From Streptomyces thermovulgaris (GTDB lineage Bacteria; Actinomycetota; Actinomycetes; Streptomycetales; Streptomycetaceae), in contig NZ_MUME01000012.1 of NCBI RefSeq assembly GCF_002155915.1, forward strand, positions 1-48,309: DNA of 48,309 nucleotides. The letters run 5' to 3'. The notes beneath the pieces are model-generated. The model ran no database searches. It saw nothing but the letters and a program-made list of their open reading frames with translations, and was not told where the DNA came from. Positions 10,462 to 18,301 of this stretch are shown here, piece after piece (positions within the stretch are counted from its first letter, which is position 1; every line of letters starts with the position of its first letter). The translations under genes were made by a program, and so were the position numbers.

Positions 10462-11174
10462 TGTCCCGGTGGCTGCCCGCACGGCTGACGCAGCGGACGG
10501 ACCAGACGGCGACCGGCCGCGCCCTGCGGTTCGACGTCCCCGGCTGGCCGGGCCACGCGCCCGGCCAGCACGTCGATGTCCGGCTCACCGCGGACGACGG
10601 CTACCAGGCCGTCCGCAGCTACTCCCTCGCCGCCCCCTCCGACGGGCGGATCATCGAGCTGGGAGTACAGGTGGTGCCGGGCGGTGAAGTGTCGCCGTAC
10701 CTCGCCGACGACCTGCCGGTCGGTGCGCTCGTCGAGGTCAAGGGACCGCTCGGCGGCTGGTTCCGGTGGACGCCCGGGGACCGCGGACCGCTGCTGCTGA
10801 TCGGCGGCGGTGCCGGTGTGGTGCCACTGATGGCGATGCTCCGGGCCCGCCGGGCGACCGCCGTCCGCACCGAGCCCTGCGTCCTGATCTACTCCGTGCG
10901 CGACCCGGACGAGGTCTGGTACGCGCGGGAGCTGAGCACCCCGGCCGCCGGCGAGGACCTGCGGATCCTCTACACCCGCCGGGCGCCCGCCGGCTCGCCC
11001 CGCCCCGCGGGCCGGATCACGGCGGGCGACCTGCCCGGCCCGGAGGACCCGCCGAAGGGCCCTGCCGCCACGACCTACGTCTGCGGCCCGACGGCGTTCG
11101 TCGAGCACGTCAACGGCCTTCTGCTGTCCGCCGGCCGGTCGCCGGAGCACATCCGCACGGAACGCTTCGGATGA
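10461..11174 (+). CDS. FAD/NAD(P)-binding ferredoxin-reductase-type oxidoreductase
   Basis: A 237-residue flavoprotein with an FNR-type layout: an FAD-binding barrel (RSYSLAAPSDGR, residues about 50-65) and an NAD(P)-binding Rossmann domain (LLLIGGGAGVVPLMAML, then TTYVCGPTAFVEHV). It has no [2Fe-2S] domain, so it resembles the core of oxygenase reductases without the ferredoxin part. It starts at ATG 10461, sharing one base with the stop of the sulfite-oxidase-like gene. It most likely supplies or accepts electrons for that Moco partner in the cytoplasm. The pairing, with a DUF6510 gene behind it, is one I recall in many streptomycetes. Confidence 0.9.
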   Translation: MSRWLPARLTQRTDQTATGRALRFDVPGWPGHAPGQHVDVRLTADDGYQAVRSYSLAAPSDGRIIELGVQVVPGGEVSPYLADDLPVGALVEVKGPLGGWFRWTPGDRGPLLLIGGGAGVVPLMAMLRARRATAVRTEPCVLIYSVRDPDEVWYARELSTPAAGEDLRILYTRRAPAGSPRPAGRITAGDLPGPEDPPKGPAATTYVCGPTAFVEHVNGLLLSAGRSPEHIRTERFG

Positions 11175-11266
11175 CACCGCCGCACGGCTCCACCACCGCA
11201 CGCCTTCCTCCGCCTTCCAGCACTTTCCGCCACCGTTCAGCACCGTCCAGCAACGAGGAGTCCCCC

Positions 11267-11560
11267 GTGAACCAGCTCTCGGTACCGCACCTCGACGGCA
11301 ACGTCCTCGCCGGCCCGCTCGCCGACGTGTTCGCCGTCGACCCCACCACCGCCTGGCACCGCTGCCCCACCTGCCGCATGCCGTCCAGCATCGGCGAGCT
11401 GCACGTCTACGGCACCGGTCCCGGCCCCGGCCTCACCGGGCGCTGCCCCGGCTGCGCCGACCTCGCCCTGCGGGCCGTCGCCCAGCCCGGCCACCTGTGG
11501 CTGCAGATCGGCAACGGCGCGGGGGCGTTCCGCTTCCCCCTTCCCCACTCCGCGCGGTGA
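11267..11560 (+). CDS. DUF6510 family zinc-ribbon-like protein
   Basis: A 97-residue protein with two CxxC pairs, CPTC (in WHRCPTCRMPSS) and CPGC (in TGRCPGCADLAL), suggesting a bound zinc or iron. This pattern fits the DUF6510 family. GTG 11267 is used; CGAGGAG lies about 6 nt before it. The gene follows the flavoprotein after 92 bp in the same direction and ends just before a very strong hairpin, so it is likely the last gene of the Moco operon. Function is unknown; an accessory or metal-handling role is only inference. Confidence 0.82.
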   Translation: MNQLSVPHLDGNVLAGPLADVFAVDPTTAWHRCPTCRMPSSIGELHVYGTGPGPGLTGRCPGCADLALRAVAQPGHLWLQIGNGAGAFRFPLPHSAR

Positions 11561-11579
11561 CCGGTGCCCGGACCGTCAC

Positions 11580-11630
11580 CCGACCGTGCCGTGCGCCCGG
11601 CAACGGCTGCCGGGCGCACGGCACGGTCGG
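11580..11630. terminator. Long perfect hairpin terminator
   Basis: A perfect 23-bp GC-rich stem with a 5-nt loop (ACGGC), starting 20 nt after the DUF6510 stop. It has no U-tract, as is common for Streptomyces terminators. It closes the Moco operon and isolates the next gene. Confidence 0.85.
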
Positions 11631-11847
11631 CGCGTGCAACGCTCGCGCTCCCCGCCTTCTGATCCTCGAGCGGCGCCCCCACGGCTCCGCCGGCGTGGCG
11701 AGCCGGGCAGCAGAACCGGCGCTCCACCGGGTGGGACCGTGAGACGGCCTCTCGGTCGAAGGCCACCCCTGTGGGGGCGAGGCCGGCGGCAGGACCGCCG
11801 GTACCGGCCACCCGAAATCCGGTCGACGGCCGCCTCACGGGTCCCCT

Positions 11848-11863
11848 ACGGTCACGTGACCGT
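11848..11863. promoter_or_regulatory. Palindrome at the start of the TIGR02452 gene
   Basis: Perfect 16-bp palindrome (ACGGTCACGTGACCGT) covering the first bases of the chosen GTG start codon. A bound repressor here would block initiation. No regulator gene is adjacent. Confidence 0.5.
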
Positions 11864-12698
11864 GAGCAGCAGACTTCGTGAAGTCGCGGCGTGCAACGCC
11901 CGTATCGTCGAGGAAGGCTTCTACCGGCTGGCGGACGGCCGCAGGGTCGAGGTCCGCGAGCCGCTCGCCGCGGCCCGCTCGGGCACCGTCAGCTACAGCC
12001 CCGACGCGTTGCGGAAGCTCGCCGCCGAGCAGTTCCCGCCGGCGCACCGCACCGTCTTCGAGGTCACGGCGGAGAGCAGCCTGCGGGCGGCGCGCCGTCT
12101 GCATCTGGCCGGGGCCGGGCACATCGCGGTGCTCAACTTCGCCTCCGCCCGCAATCCCGGCGGCGGTTACCTCGGCGGCGCCCGCGCGCAGGAGGAGGAT
12201 CTGTGCCGCACCTCCCTGCTGCATCCGTGCCTGCTCGAGGCTCCCGACTACTACGCGGCGCACCGGGCGTCCCCGGACCTGCTCTACAGCCACCGCGTGA
12301 TCTGGTCGCCCGCGGTCCCCGTGCACCGGGACGACCGCGGTGAGCTGCTGCCCGAGCCCTACCCCGTGTCCTTCCTGACCTGTCCGGCGCCCAACGCCGG
12401 GGAGGTCCTGCGGCGCGATGCGGGCGCGGGCGGGAAGATCGCGCGGACGCTGCGCGAGCGCGCCGGGCTGATACTCGCGGTCGCCGCCCGTCACGGGGTG
12501 CGCGAGCTGGTGCTGGGGGCGTGGGGCTGCGGCGTGTTCCGCAACGACCCGGAACATGTCGCCGATGCCTTCCACGCGCACCTGGCGGCCGACAGCGGCG
12601 CGTACCGGAACGTGTTCGCAAAGGTGGTGTTCGCGGTGCGGGACCGCACCTCGCGGTCGCCGAACCGGGCCGCCTTCGCCGACCGCTTCGGCGGATAA
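11862..12698 (+). CDS. TIGR02452 family protein (PARG-like macrodomain fold)
   Basis: A 278-residue member of the TIGR02452 family, related to microbial poly(ADP-ribose) glycohydrolase. Key motifs are VLNFASARNPGGGYLGGARAQ with the downstream EEDLCRTSLLHPCL, the ADP-ribose loop and catalytic-type glutamates of PARG-like macrodomains, and LGAWGCGVFRNDPEHVADAF near the C-terminus. The predicted role is removing ADP-ribose from proteins or small molecules, though few members are characterised. The start is GTG 11862 or GTG 11856; both lie in a perfect palindrome and neither has a good ribosome-binding site, while the frame opens earlier at 11586 inside the terminator. It is monocistronic. Confidence 0.87.
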   Translation: MSSRLREVAACNARIVEEGFYRLADGRRVEVREPLAAARSGTVSYSPDALRKLAAEQFPPAHRTVFEVTAESSLRAARRLHLAGAGHIAVLNFASARNPGGGYLGGARAQEEDLCRTSLLHPCLLEAPDYYAAHRASPDLLYSHRVIWSPAVPVHRDDRGELLPEPYPVSFLTCPAPNAGEVLRRDAGAGGKIARTLRERAGLILAVAARHGVRELVLGAWGCGVFRNDPEHVADAFHAHLAADSGAYRNVFAKVVFAVRDRTSRSPNRAAFADRFGG

Positions 12699-12875
12699 CC
12701 GGCGGCCACCGGGCCGGCCGGCCTCCGCACGGGGCCAGAACGGCGTCAGGCCCCCTGGCGGGGCGGCGACGGCCGCGCCGTCGCCCGCTCGCCGAGGCGG
12801 AACCGAGCAATACGCGGTACGGGACGCCTCGCCCCGTCCGATCCTCCGGCTCAACCGGACGGACGGTCCGCCGGC

Positions 12876-13424
12876 TCAACCGGACGGCGCGACCGGGGAC
12901 CGCGCGCCGAACCACTGCTCGGCGCCCCACTCCTCGAACCGCTCCACCTCGGTGAATCCCGGTTTCGCCGCGAGGCGCACCGAGCGGTCGTTGGCGGTCC
13001 GGGTGCAGAGCACCACCGGCCCGCCGGGGAGCACGCCGGCGGACCAGCCGAGTACCGCCGCGCACGCCTCGGCGGCATACCCGCGTCCCCACGCCTTCGG
13101 CAGGAACATGCGGCCGAGTCCGGCCTCCCCGCCCTCCGGACGGATGTGTCCCGGACGTCCTGCGTCGCGCCGTTCGAGCGTGACCGTGCCGGTCGTCGCT
13201 CCGTCGAGCTCGACCACGAAAAGGCCGGGGCGCCGCCCGGGCACCTCAGGCATCGCGCGCTCGAGCTCCTCACGCGGTCGAGGGCCACCGAGGCGGGTGT
13301 GCACCTCTGGCGAGACGAACAGCTCGGTGAACGCCGCGCGGTCCCGGGCTTCGGACTCGCGGAGCACGAGCCGCTCGGTCCTCATCGGGGCCGGCGGCCA
13401 CATGACGGGGCCGAGTCCGCTCAT
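12876..13424 (-). CDS. GNAT family N-acetyltransferase
   Basis: A RimJ/RimL-like GNAT protein of about 182 residues. It begins with the typical RTERLVLRE segment, and the acetyl-CoA loop appears as LGRMFLPKAWGRGYAAEA, followed by the late-helix motif NDRSVRLAAKPGFTEVERFEEWG. It would acetylate a small molecule or a protein N-terminus. The start is uncertain: ATG 13424, 13403 and 13385 are in frame and none has a clear Shine-Dalgarno sequence; the last gives the shortest family-like N-terminus. The open frame to 13532 is probably not translated. It faces the TIGR02452 gene convergently. Confidence 0.85.
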   Translation of the reverse strand: MSGLGPVMWPPAPMRTERLVLRESEARDRAAFTELFVSPEVHTRLGGPRPREELERAMPEVPGRRPGLFVVELDGATTGTVTLERRDAGRPGHIRPEGGEAGLGRMFLPKAWGRGYAAEACAAVLGWSAGVLPGGPVVLCTRTANDRSVRLAAKPGFTEVERFEEWGAEQWFGARSPVAPSG

Positions 13425-13548
13425 GGCGGGCAACCCATCGCACGCCCACGAGGACGATCCGAAGAAAAGGTCTCGAGGCTCGTGGGGGAATGAGGTGTTG
13501 CCGGGCAGGCACCCGCCACCGGGCGGAATCACCCGGCACGATGGAGCA

Positions 13549-14188
13549 CTACCGGGCCTTGCGGGCGAGCAGGTGGACCTCCTGGAACTGCCGTCGGCCG
13601 GTGGGCTGGGGCTCGCGCACCGTCCGGGCCGCCTCGGCCGGCCCGGCCTCGCGCAGCATCGCGGCGGGATGATCGGGCCACCACCGATGGGCCGGTGCCA
13701 CGGCGTGGTCGAAGACCTGCGTCGGACGGGACGGGCCGTCGCCGGCCGGGAAGCCGATCAGAAGGTGGCCGCCGGGTGCCGGCACGCGGCGGAACTCCGC
13801 CGGGACGACGGGCAGTTCCCACGGCGGAGTGCGGCTGGCGGACCACCGTGAGAGCACGCCGTCGGCGATGTCCAGCGCGGTCGTCGAACCCACCGCGAAC
13901 CGCAGGTGCGGATGGGCCCGCCGCGCCGGCTCGATCATCGCGGGGGAGGCGTCGACGCCGAACGCATCCAGCCCCGACTCCTCCAGGTGGGCGGTGATGC
14001 GGCCAGGACCGCACCCCAGGTCCGCGCCCCGCCCGTCCCCGTGCGCACGTACGACCTCGGCGAAGGCCCCCAGGATCACGCGGTCCAGCGGCCTGTCCCG
14101 CAGTTCGTCGCGGAACATCTGCGCATACGCGGAAGGCAACGGCGTCGTAGGCCTCGCGGGTGGTGCCGAGGACAGCGCGTCCCTTCAT
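13549..14188 (-). pseudogene. Frameshifted class I SAM-dependent methyltransferase
   Basis: The N-terminus (from ATG 14188, TTREAYDAVA) and the rest (PSAYAQMFRDELRDRPLDR onward) belong together in this family but lie in different frames. Removing one base near 14136-14142 would join them. The downstream part has the SAM motif ADLGCGPGRITAHLEESG and the late APGGHLLIGF block. The segment around VLSRWSASRTPPWELP also looks a few residues short compared with relatives. A TTG at 14139 could start the downstream frame alone (196 residues, a GAGG 12 nt away), which would remove only the helix before the SAM site. Either a decayed gene or a sequencing error is possible. Confidence 0.75.
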
Positions 14189-14233
14189 GTCCACGACGTT
14201 AGCCCCCGGCCGCGGGGCGCAGCGGGAAGTCAT

Positions 14234-14815
14234 GATCTTCCTCCCGTCCCTTCACCCAGGGCTGTCGTCGGTTCGGAGAAGCCTGCATTCGCTGCACGGC
14301 GCTCGACGTCGGCTCCGGGACATCTGTCCGGCTCACCAAGCCGGAAGCCGGTCTCCTCACCCGTCGGGGACGCGTCGAGGCCGAGAGCCGGCTCGGCGAG
14401 ATCGACGGCATCAGCGCCTCCGCGACGACCGACCTGCACAGCGCGGTCCACATACTCGGACGTCTCGTAGTCCGGCGTGGCCGCAGGTCAGACCTGCGCT
14501 GAGGAAGCGTCGGCAGGACCACGAACTGTGCCGACGGTCGGCCTGGAACGGCCCTCCGGCTCCATCGAAGCCAGGCCCTGCAGGCCGTACTCGCCTCAGG
14601 TTCGGCGCCGGCGCTCCGCCGAGCGTGCACTCACGGGAGATCCACAGCGATCGCCGCGATTTCTCGCCCCGCGTGGAGCGTTCCACCGCCTGCGGCCGGC
14701 CACGCTCATGGCCCTGCCGCCCGGCAGTCGGGCCGCCGCCTCGTGTGTACCGCATACTCCCGGCCTGCCACCGGCTGCCTCCGGCACCGAGCCGGAAGAT
14801 TCAGCAGGAATTCGA
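14234..14815. other. Gene-poor stretch of about 580 bp
   Basis: No complete gene is recognised. A plus-strand frame (about 14310-14503) has coding-like bias and ends in TTDLHSAVHILGRLVVRRG, but it has no start codon with a ribosome-binding site and matches no family I know. It may be a gene remnant. Confidence 0.4.
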
Positions 14816-15169
14816 TCAGTCACGCATGGAGAGGAAACCGGACAGCGCGGAAAGGACGGCGGGCGCGACTCGGTAGTAGACCCAGGTTCCGCGCCGCTCG
14901 GACAGCAGCAGCCCCGCTTCGCGGAGTTTCTTCAAGTGGTGGCTGACAGTGGGCTGAGAGACGCCGACATCCGCGATGTCACATACACAGGCTTCCCTGT
15001 CAGGATGAGAGGCGACCTTGGAGAACAGACGCAGCCTCACAGGGTCCCCCAGCGCTTTGAACATGGCGGCCGCGATCTCGGCTTCTTTTTCGGTGAGCTC
15101 CCGCTCCGTGAGGGAGGGGCAGCATGGCGGGGCGGAGGCACCTGCCACCGACTGCGCTAGCTTCGACAT
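14816..15169 (-). CDS. arsR: ArsR family As(III)-type metalloregulator
   Basis: A 117-residue ArsR repressor. The winged-helix core starts AAAMFKALGDPVRLRLFSKV, and the recognition helix lies in VSQPTVSHHLKKLREAGL. Cysteines sit where arsenite sensors carry them: CVC in EACVCDIADVG (equivalent to ELCVCDL of classical ArsR) and an N-terminal vicinal pair (APPCCPSL), as in Corynebacterium-type ArsR. Binding As(III) should release DNA. ATG 15169 is used; it has no ribosome-binding site but lies just downstream of an ars-type operator, so the mRNA may be leaderless or have a very short leader. It is divergent from the SDR gene at 15250, with two palindromes between them. It marks the left border of the arsenic locus. 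Confidence 0.9.
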   Translation of the reverse strand: MSKLAQSVAGASAPPCCPSLTERELTEKEAEIAAAMFKALGDPVRLRLFSKVASHPDREACVCDIADVGVSQPTVSHHLKKLREAGLLLSERRGTWVYYRVAPAVLSALSGFLSMRD

Positions 15170-15179
15170 GCATCTATGT

Positions 15180-15194
15180 TGACACTCGTTGTCA
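15180..15194. promoter_or_regulatory. ars-type operator upstream of arsR
   Basis: Inverted repeat TGACA-N5-TGTCA inside CTATGTTGACACTCG. CTATRTTGAC is shared with the two ars-type sites at 41758 and 41838, at nearly the same distance from the arsR start codon. It is the probable autoregulatory site of the divergent ArsR. Confidence 0.7.
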
Positions 15195-15208
15195 CTCCCT
15201 GCCAAGAT

Positions 15209-15238
15209 CCTCTGATTAGATGTGCGTCTAATCAGAGG
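15209..15238. promoter_or_regulatory. Large palindrome before the SDR gene
   Basis: Perfect inverted repeat with 12-bp arms (CCTCTGATTAGA and complement) around TGTGCG, ending 11 bp before the SDR start. It does not share sequence with the ars-type site next to it, so it could serve a different regulator or act as an RNA hairpin in the 5' leader. Confidence 0.7.
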
Positions 15239-15249
15239 CTGGGGGGAGC

Positions 15250-16035
15250 GTGACCGACAGGGATACTGCCGACACGACGAGGGCCGTGAGGACAGCCGTT
15301 GTCACCGGAGCCAGCAGCGGCATCGGGGCGGCAACGGCGCGGGCACTGGCGCAGAAAGGCTTCCACGTCGTACTGACCGCACGGCGGGCCGACCGGCTGG
15401 AGGCAGTCGCCAAAGAGATCCAGAACCAGGGCGGAACAGCCCAGGCGTTCCCACTGGACGTGACCGACAGAGCGGCAGTCACGGCCTTCGCGGAGCGACT
15501 TCCGGCATGTGACGTCCTGATCAACAACGCCGGAGGAGCGTACGGGACCGAGTACGTCGAGAACGCGGATCCCGCCGACTGGCGGTCGATGTACGAAGTG
15601 AACGTGGTCGGCGCACTGCACATGACGCAGGCGCTGCTGCCCCGGCTCAGGGCCTCGGGGGACGGCGTCGTAGTCGTCCTCTCCTCGACCGCCTCATTCA
15701 CCTGCTACGAGGGGGGAGGCGGTTACAGCGCGGCCAAGCACGGCGCTCACGTGCTGGCCGAAACGCTGCGTCTCGAGGTGTGCGGGGAGCCGCTGCGCGT
15801 GATCGAAATCGCCCCGGGGATGGTTCACACCGAGGAGTTCTCCCTCAACCGCTACCGCGGGGACCGGGAGAAGGCCGACGCCGTCTACGCTGGTGTCCCC
15901 GACCCGTTGGTGGCCGAGGACGTCGCCGAGGTGGTGACGTGGGCGGTGACCCGCCCCCCGCATGTCAACATCGACCTGCTTGTGGTGCGGCCCAGGGCCC
16001 AGGCGGCCCAGCACAAAGTGCATCGAACGACCTGA
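15250..16035 (+). CDS. SDR family NAD(P)-dependent oxidoreductase
   Basis: A 261-residue classical short-chain dehydrogenase. It has the cofactor glycine motif TGASSGIGAATARALAQ, the NNAG motif (INNAGGAYG), the catalytic Ser in LSSTASFT and YxxxK in GYSAAKHG. TARRAD after the second strand, with arginines, suggests NADP(H). GTG 15250 has a G-rich Shine-Dalgarno (GGGGGGAG) directly upstream. It is divergent from the arsR gene and convergent with the flavoprotein. In this locus it might reduce an aldehyde such as arsonoacetaldehyde to an alcohol, or reduce a polyketide intermediate; that is inference. The family is broad, so an unrelated role cannot be excluded. Confidence 0.9.
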   Translation: MTDRDTADTTRAVRTAVVTGASSGIGAATARALAQKGFHVVLTARRADRLEAVAKEIQNQGGTAQAFPLDVTDRAAVTAFAERLPACDVLINNAGGAYGTEYVENADPADWRSMYEVNVVGALHMTQALLPRLRASGDGVVVVLSSTASFTCYEGGGGYSAAKHGAHVLAETLRLEVCGEPLRVIEIAPGMVHTEEFSLNRYRGDREKADAVYAGVPDPLVAEDVAEVVTWAVTRPPHVNIDLLVVRPRAQAAQHKVHRTT

Positions 16036-16046
16036 GCCACCGGACG

Positions 16047-16088
16047 CGGCTGTCTCCCCTCCGGCTGAGGCAGGGGGAGAGACAGCCG
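16047..16088. terminator. Convergent hairpin terminator
   Basis: Stem CGGCTGTCTC / GAGACAGCCG, extended by a bulged CCC/GGG, between the converging SDR and flavoprotein genes. It could terminate both. Confidence 0.65.
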
Positions 16089-16110
16089 TGACTCAGCACT
16101 CGGACGTGAC

Positions 16111-17592
16111 TCAGCAACCGGAGGCGCCGGGCGCGTCGAACCGCTCGGCGGCGTAAGCGGCCAGCTGAAGAGCCGCCGTGTGGTCGATGCCGAGTTCCGT
16201 GGCAGCCTTGAGGACGGCGTCCGCGGCACTGGACGAGGTGCCCAGGTGCTTCGCGGTGGCGCGCAGCAGCTGCTCGTTCTGCTCCTTGCTCAGGCCAAGC
16301 CGTTGTGCGATGGCCTCTGCGCCGGCGGTCGCCGAGCAGACTCCGGTCTCGGGAAGTTTCAGTTCGACCGACTGGGCGGCCTCCATGTCACCGGCCAGGG
16401 CGGCCACGACGGAGCGGACCTGTTCGTAACCGGTGAGCATGAGGAAGGTCGGCGCACGGCCGTAGCTCTTCATGCCGACGGTGAAGTAACCCGGTTCGGG
16501 ATGGGCCAGTTCGCGGTAACCGTGCGGAGTGACGGTGCCGCAGGAATGCTGGTTGGGGTCGATCAGCGGAGCCAGCGCACGGGGCGCGGACATGATCGGG
16601 TCCAGTTCCAGGCGCAGTTCTCTGGTGATGTCGAGGTTCGGCCGGAAGCCGGTTGCGGCCACGATCCGGTCGGCGACGATGGTCTGTTCGCTGCCGTCGT
16701 GGCCGCGGGAGACGAGTTCGACCTGGTGGCGGGTCGGGTCGTCGCCGAGGCGACGGATGGTGTGGGTGCGGAAATTCGCGGCAAGGGTGACTCGGCCCGT
16801 GCTGACGAGCATCTTCAGGCCGGAGCCCAACGCGCCGCGAGCGGGCAGTTCGTCGTCACTGCCACCGCCGAAGGAAGCACTCGGGTCGGCGGCCCGGATG
16901 GCCCATGTGATGGTGGTTCCCGGTTCGGAGTCGGCCAGTTCGGCCAGGGCCAGCAGGGTGTTGGCGGCTGAGTGCCCGGCTCCGACGACAACGGTGTGAC
17001 GGCCGGCATGCCGGGACCGGTCGTTGCCCAGGACGTCCGGCAGAGCGTGGCTGATCCAGGCCGCGGCTTCCGTTTCGCCGTGGGCGGGCAGCCCATTGGC
17101 ACCGACCGGGTTGGGCTGGCGCCAGGTGCCGGAGGCATCGATGACGGCGCGGGCGAACAGTTCCTCACCGCCGGACAGGCGCAGGACGAAGGGGGTCTTC
17201 TCGCGGTCGGCGGTGCGCAGCCGGTCGATGCCGAGGCGGCTGATGGCGGTGACCTCGGCGCCGTAACGGATGTGGGGCGCCAGGTCCGGCAGTTCGGCCA
17301 GCGGCTGAAGGTACTGCTTGACGAGGTCGCCACCGGTGGGCAGGGCCGACGGGTCGGGCTCTTCCCATCCTGCTGCCTCGAGCAGGCGACGGGCGGCAGG
17401 ATCGATGTTGTATTCCCACGGGCTGAAGATCTGGATGTGGGACCAGGCCCGCACCGCTGCTGCTGGGGCGTCACCGACTTCCACGACGACGAAAGGGAGC
17501 CCGCGTTCGGCCAAGTGCGCGGCGGCGGCCAGGCCGACGGGGCCGGTTCCGATCACGGCCACAGGAAGGCGGTCGAGGCTGTGGGCAACCAC
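16111..17592 (-). CDS. FAD/NAD(P)-binding flavoprotein of arsenic operons (ArsO-like)
   Basis: A 493-residue flavin monooxygenase/TrxR-like protein. It has the FAD glycine motif VAVIGTGPVGLAAAAHLAERG split over the first 25 residues, a second dinucleotide site (HTVVVGAGHSAANTLLALAEL) and the late FAD motif around RIVAATGFRPNLD. A C-terminal helical extension of about 80 residues ends in FDAPGASGC. Such proteins are common in actinobacterial ars operons (annotated ArsO or NAD(P)-binding protein); their exact reaction is not settled. GTG 17592 is chosen for its GAAAGGA 9 nt upstream; an ATG at 17637 overlaps the stop of the small upstream gene but has no Shine-Dalgarno. A fragment of a second copy lies at 41994-42338, at the other end of the locus. 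Confidence 0.87.
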   Translation of the reverse strand: MVAHSLDRLPVAVIGTGPVGLAAAAHLAERGLPFVVVEVGDAPAAAVRAWSHIQIFSPWEYNIDPAARRLLEAAGWEEPDPSALPTGGDLVKQYLQPLAELPDLAPHIRYGAEVTAISRLGIDRLRTADREKTPFVLRLSGGEELFARAVIDASGTWRQPNPVGANGLPAHGETEAAAWISHALPDVLGNDRSRHAGRHTVVVGAGHSAANTLLALAELADSEPGTTITWAIRAADPSASFGGGSDDELPARGALGSGLKMLVSTGRVTLAANFRTHTIRRLGDDPTRHQVELVSRGHDGSEQTIVADRIVAATGFRPNLDITRELRLELDPIMSAPRALAPLIDPNQHSCGTVTPHGYRELAHPEPGYFTVGMKSYGRAPTFLMLTGYEQVRSVVAALAGDMEAAQSVELKLPETGVCSATAGAEAIAQRLGLSKEQNEQLLRATAKHLGTSSSAADAVLKAATELGIDHTAALQLAAYAAERFDAPGASGC

Positions 17593-17629
17593 AGTGCGGT
17601 GTCCTTTCGCAAAAGGGTGGGGTGGTCGG

Positions 17630-17803
17630 TCAGGCATCGTGCACGGACTCGGTCGGCAACGCGGTGGCCGGGTCACCGGTGTCGGTCCGCACGTGCAGGG
17701 CTGCGTCCTGCTGCGCCCGGCGCTGCAATGCGGCGATCGCGGCACAACAGGCGCTTGTGGCCTGCTCGTTGCCCTCCGGAGGCGGGGTGGCGGAATCGCT
17801 CAT
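17630..17803 (-). CDS. Small hypothetical protein upstream of the flavoprotein
   Basis: A possible 57-residue protein from ATG 17803. It is acidic, with a vicinal cysteine pair in ATSACCAAIAAL and no membrane segment. It lies 37 nt before the flavoprotein on the same strand, so the two probably share a transcript starting near the palindrome at 17885-17916. The ribosome-binding site is weak (AGAAAG about 11 nt away). The CC pair could bind arsenite or another thiophilic metal, but no family is recognised and it may be a leader ORF. Confidence 0.5.
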   Translation of the reverse strand: MSDSATPPPEGNEQATSACCAAIAALQRRAQQDAALHVRTDTGDPATALPTESVHDA

Positions 17804-17884
17804 CGGATCGATCGGCTTTCTGTCGCGGAGTGTCCGAGCGGCCACGCGAGGAGTCTCACCACGACCGCTTATATAGATAAACAA

Positions 17885-17916
17885 CGAATCAAGACTCCAG
17901 AGTCGCCCTTGATTCG
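17885..17916. promoter_or_regulatory. Inverted repeat in the divergent promoter region
   Basis: Arms CGAATCAAG and CTTGATTCG are separated by 14 nt that contain a smaller inverted repeat (GACTC-CA-GAGTC). It sits beside an AT-rich segment (TATATAGATAAACAA) between the flavoprotein unit and the PKS. TTGATT half-sites are usual for ArsR-type repressors, so this is a candidate site for one of the ArsR proteins. Confidence 0.68.
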
Positions 17917-18301
17917 ATGAATGTCAACCTTGCCTCGAAGAGTCGGCGACTGTGACGAGCATCACTCTGTGTCGCGTTGCACAGGGAGCCGCAACGAGCC
18001 AATCTCGATACATGTCGAAACAACGGGGGTGCTCGGCGCGGGTCATCTGGTCCGCACCGTAGCAACACAAGGATCGGTGGCTGTGCCGACAGCCATGTCC
18101 GGCCTGTGAAGGGAACGACGCGTTCGCCACGCCTCACACCGTTCCCCGCGGACCCGGTCCCCTCCCCCGTCGATGCCCACGCGCCCTCGGTGCGTACGCC
18201 CGCCACCGGTCCGGTCGCCGCCGGCCCGCCACGTACCCACCGCGGCTCCTTCCGTGCTGCTTCACCAGTGAAACGGCTACACCATGCCCGGAAGGACATC
18301 C
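17917..18301. other. Promoter/leader region of the PKS operon
   Basis: About 385 bp without a supported gene. It should contain the PKS promoter. GGAAGGA at 18290-18296 is the ribosome-binding site that decides the PKS start at 18302 instead of 18284. Confidence 0.5.
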
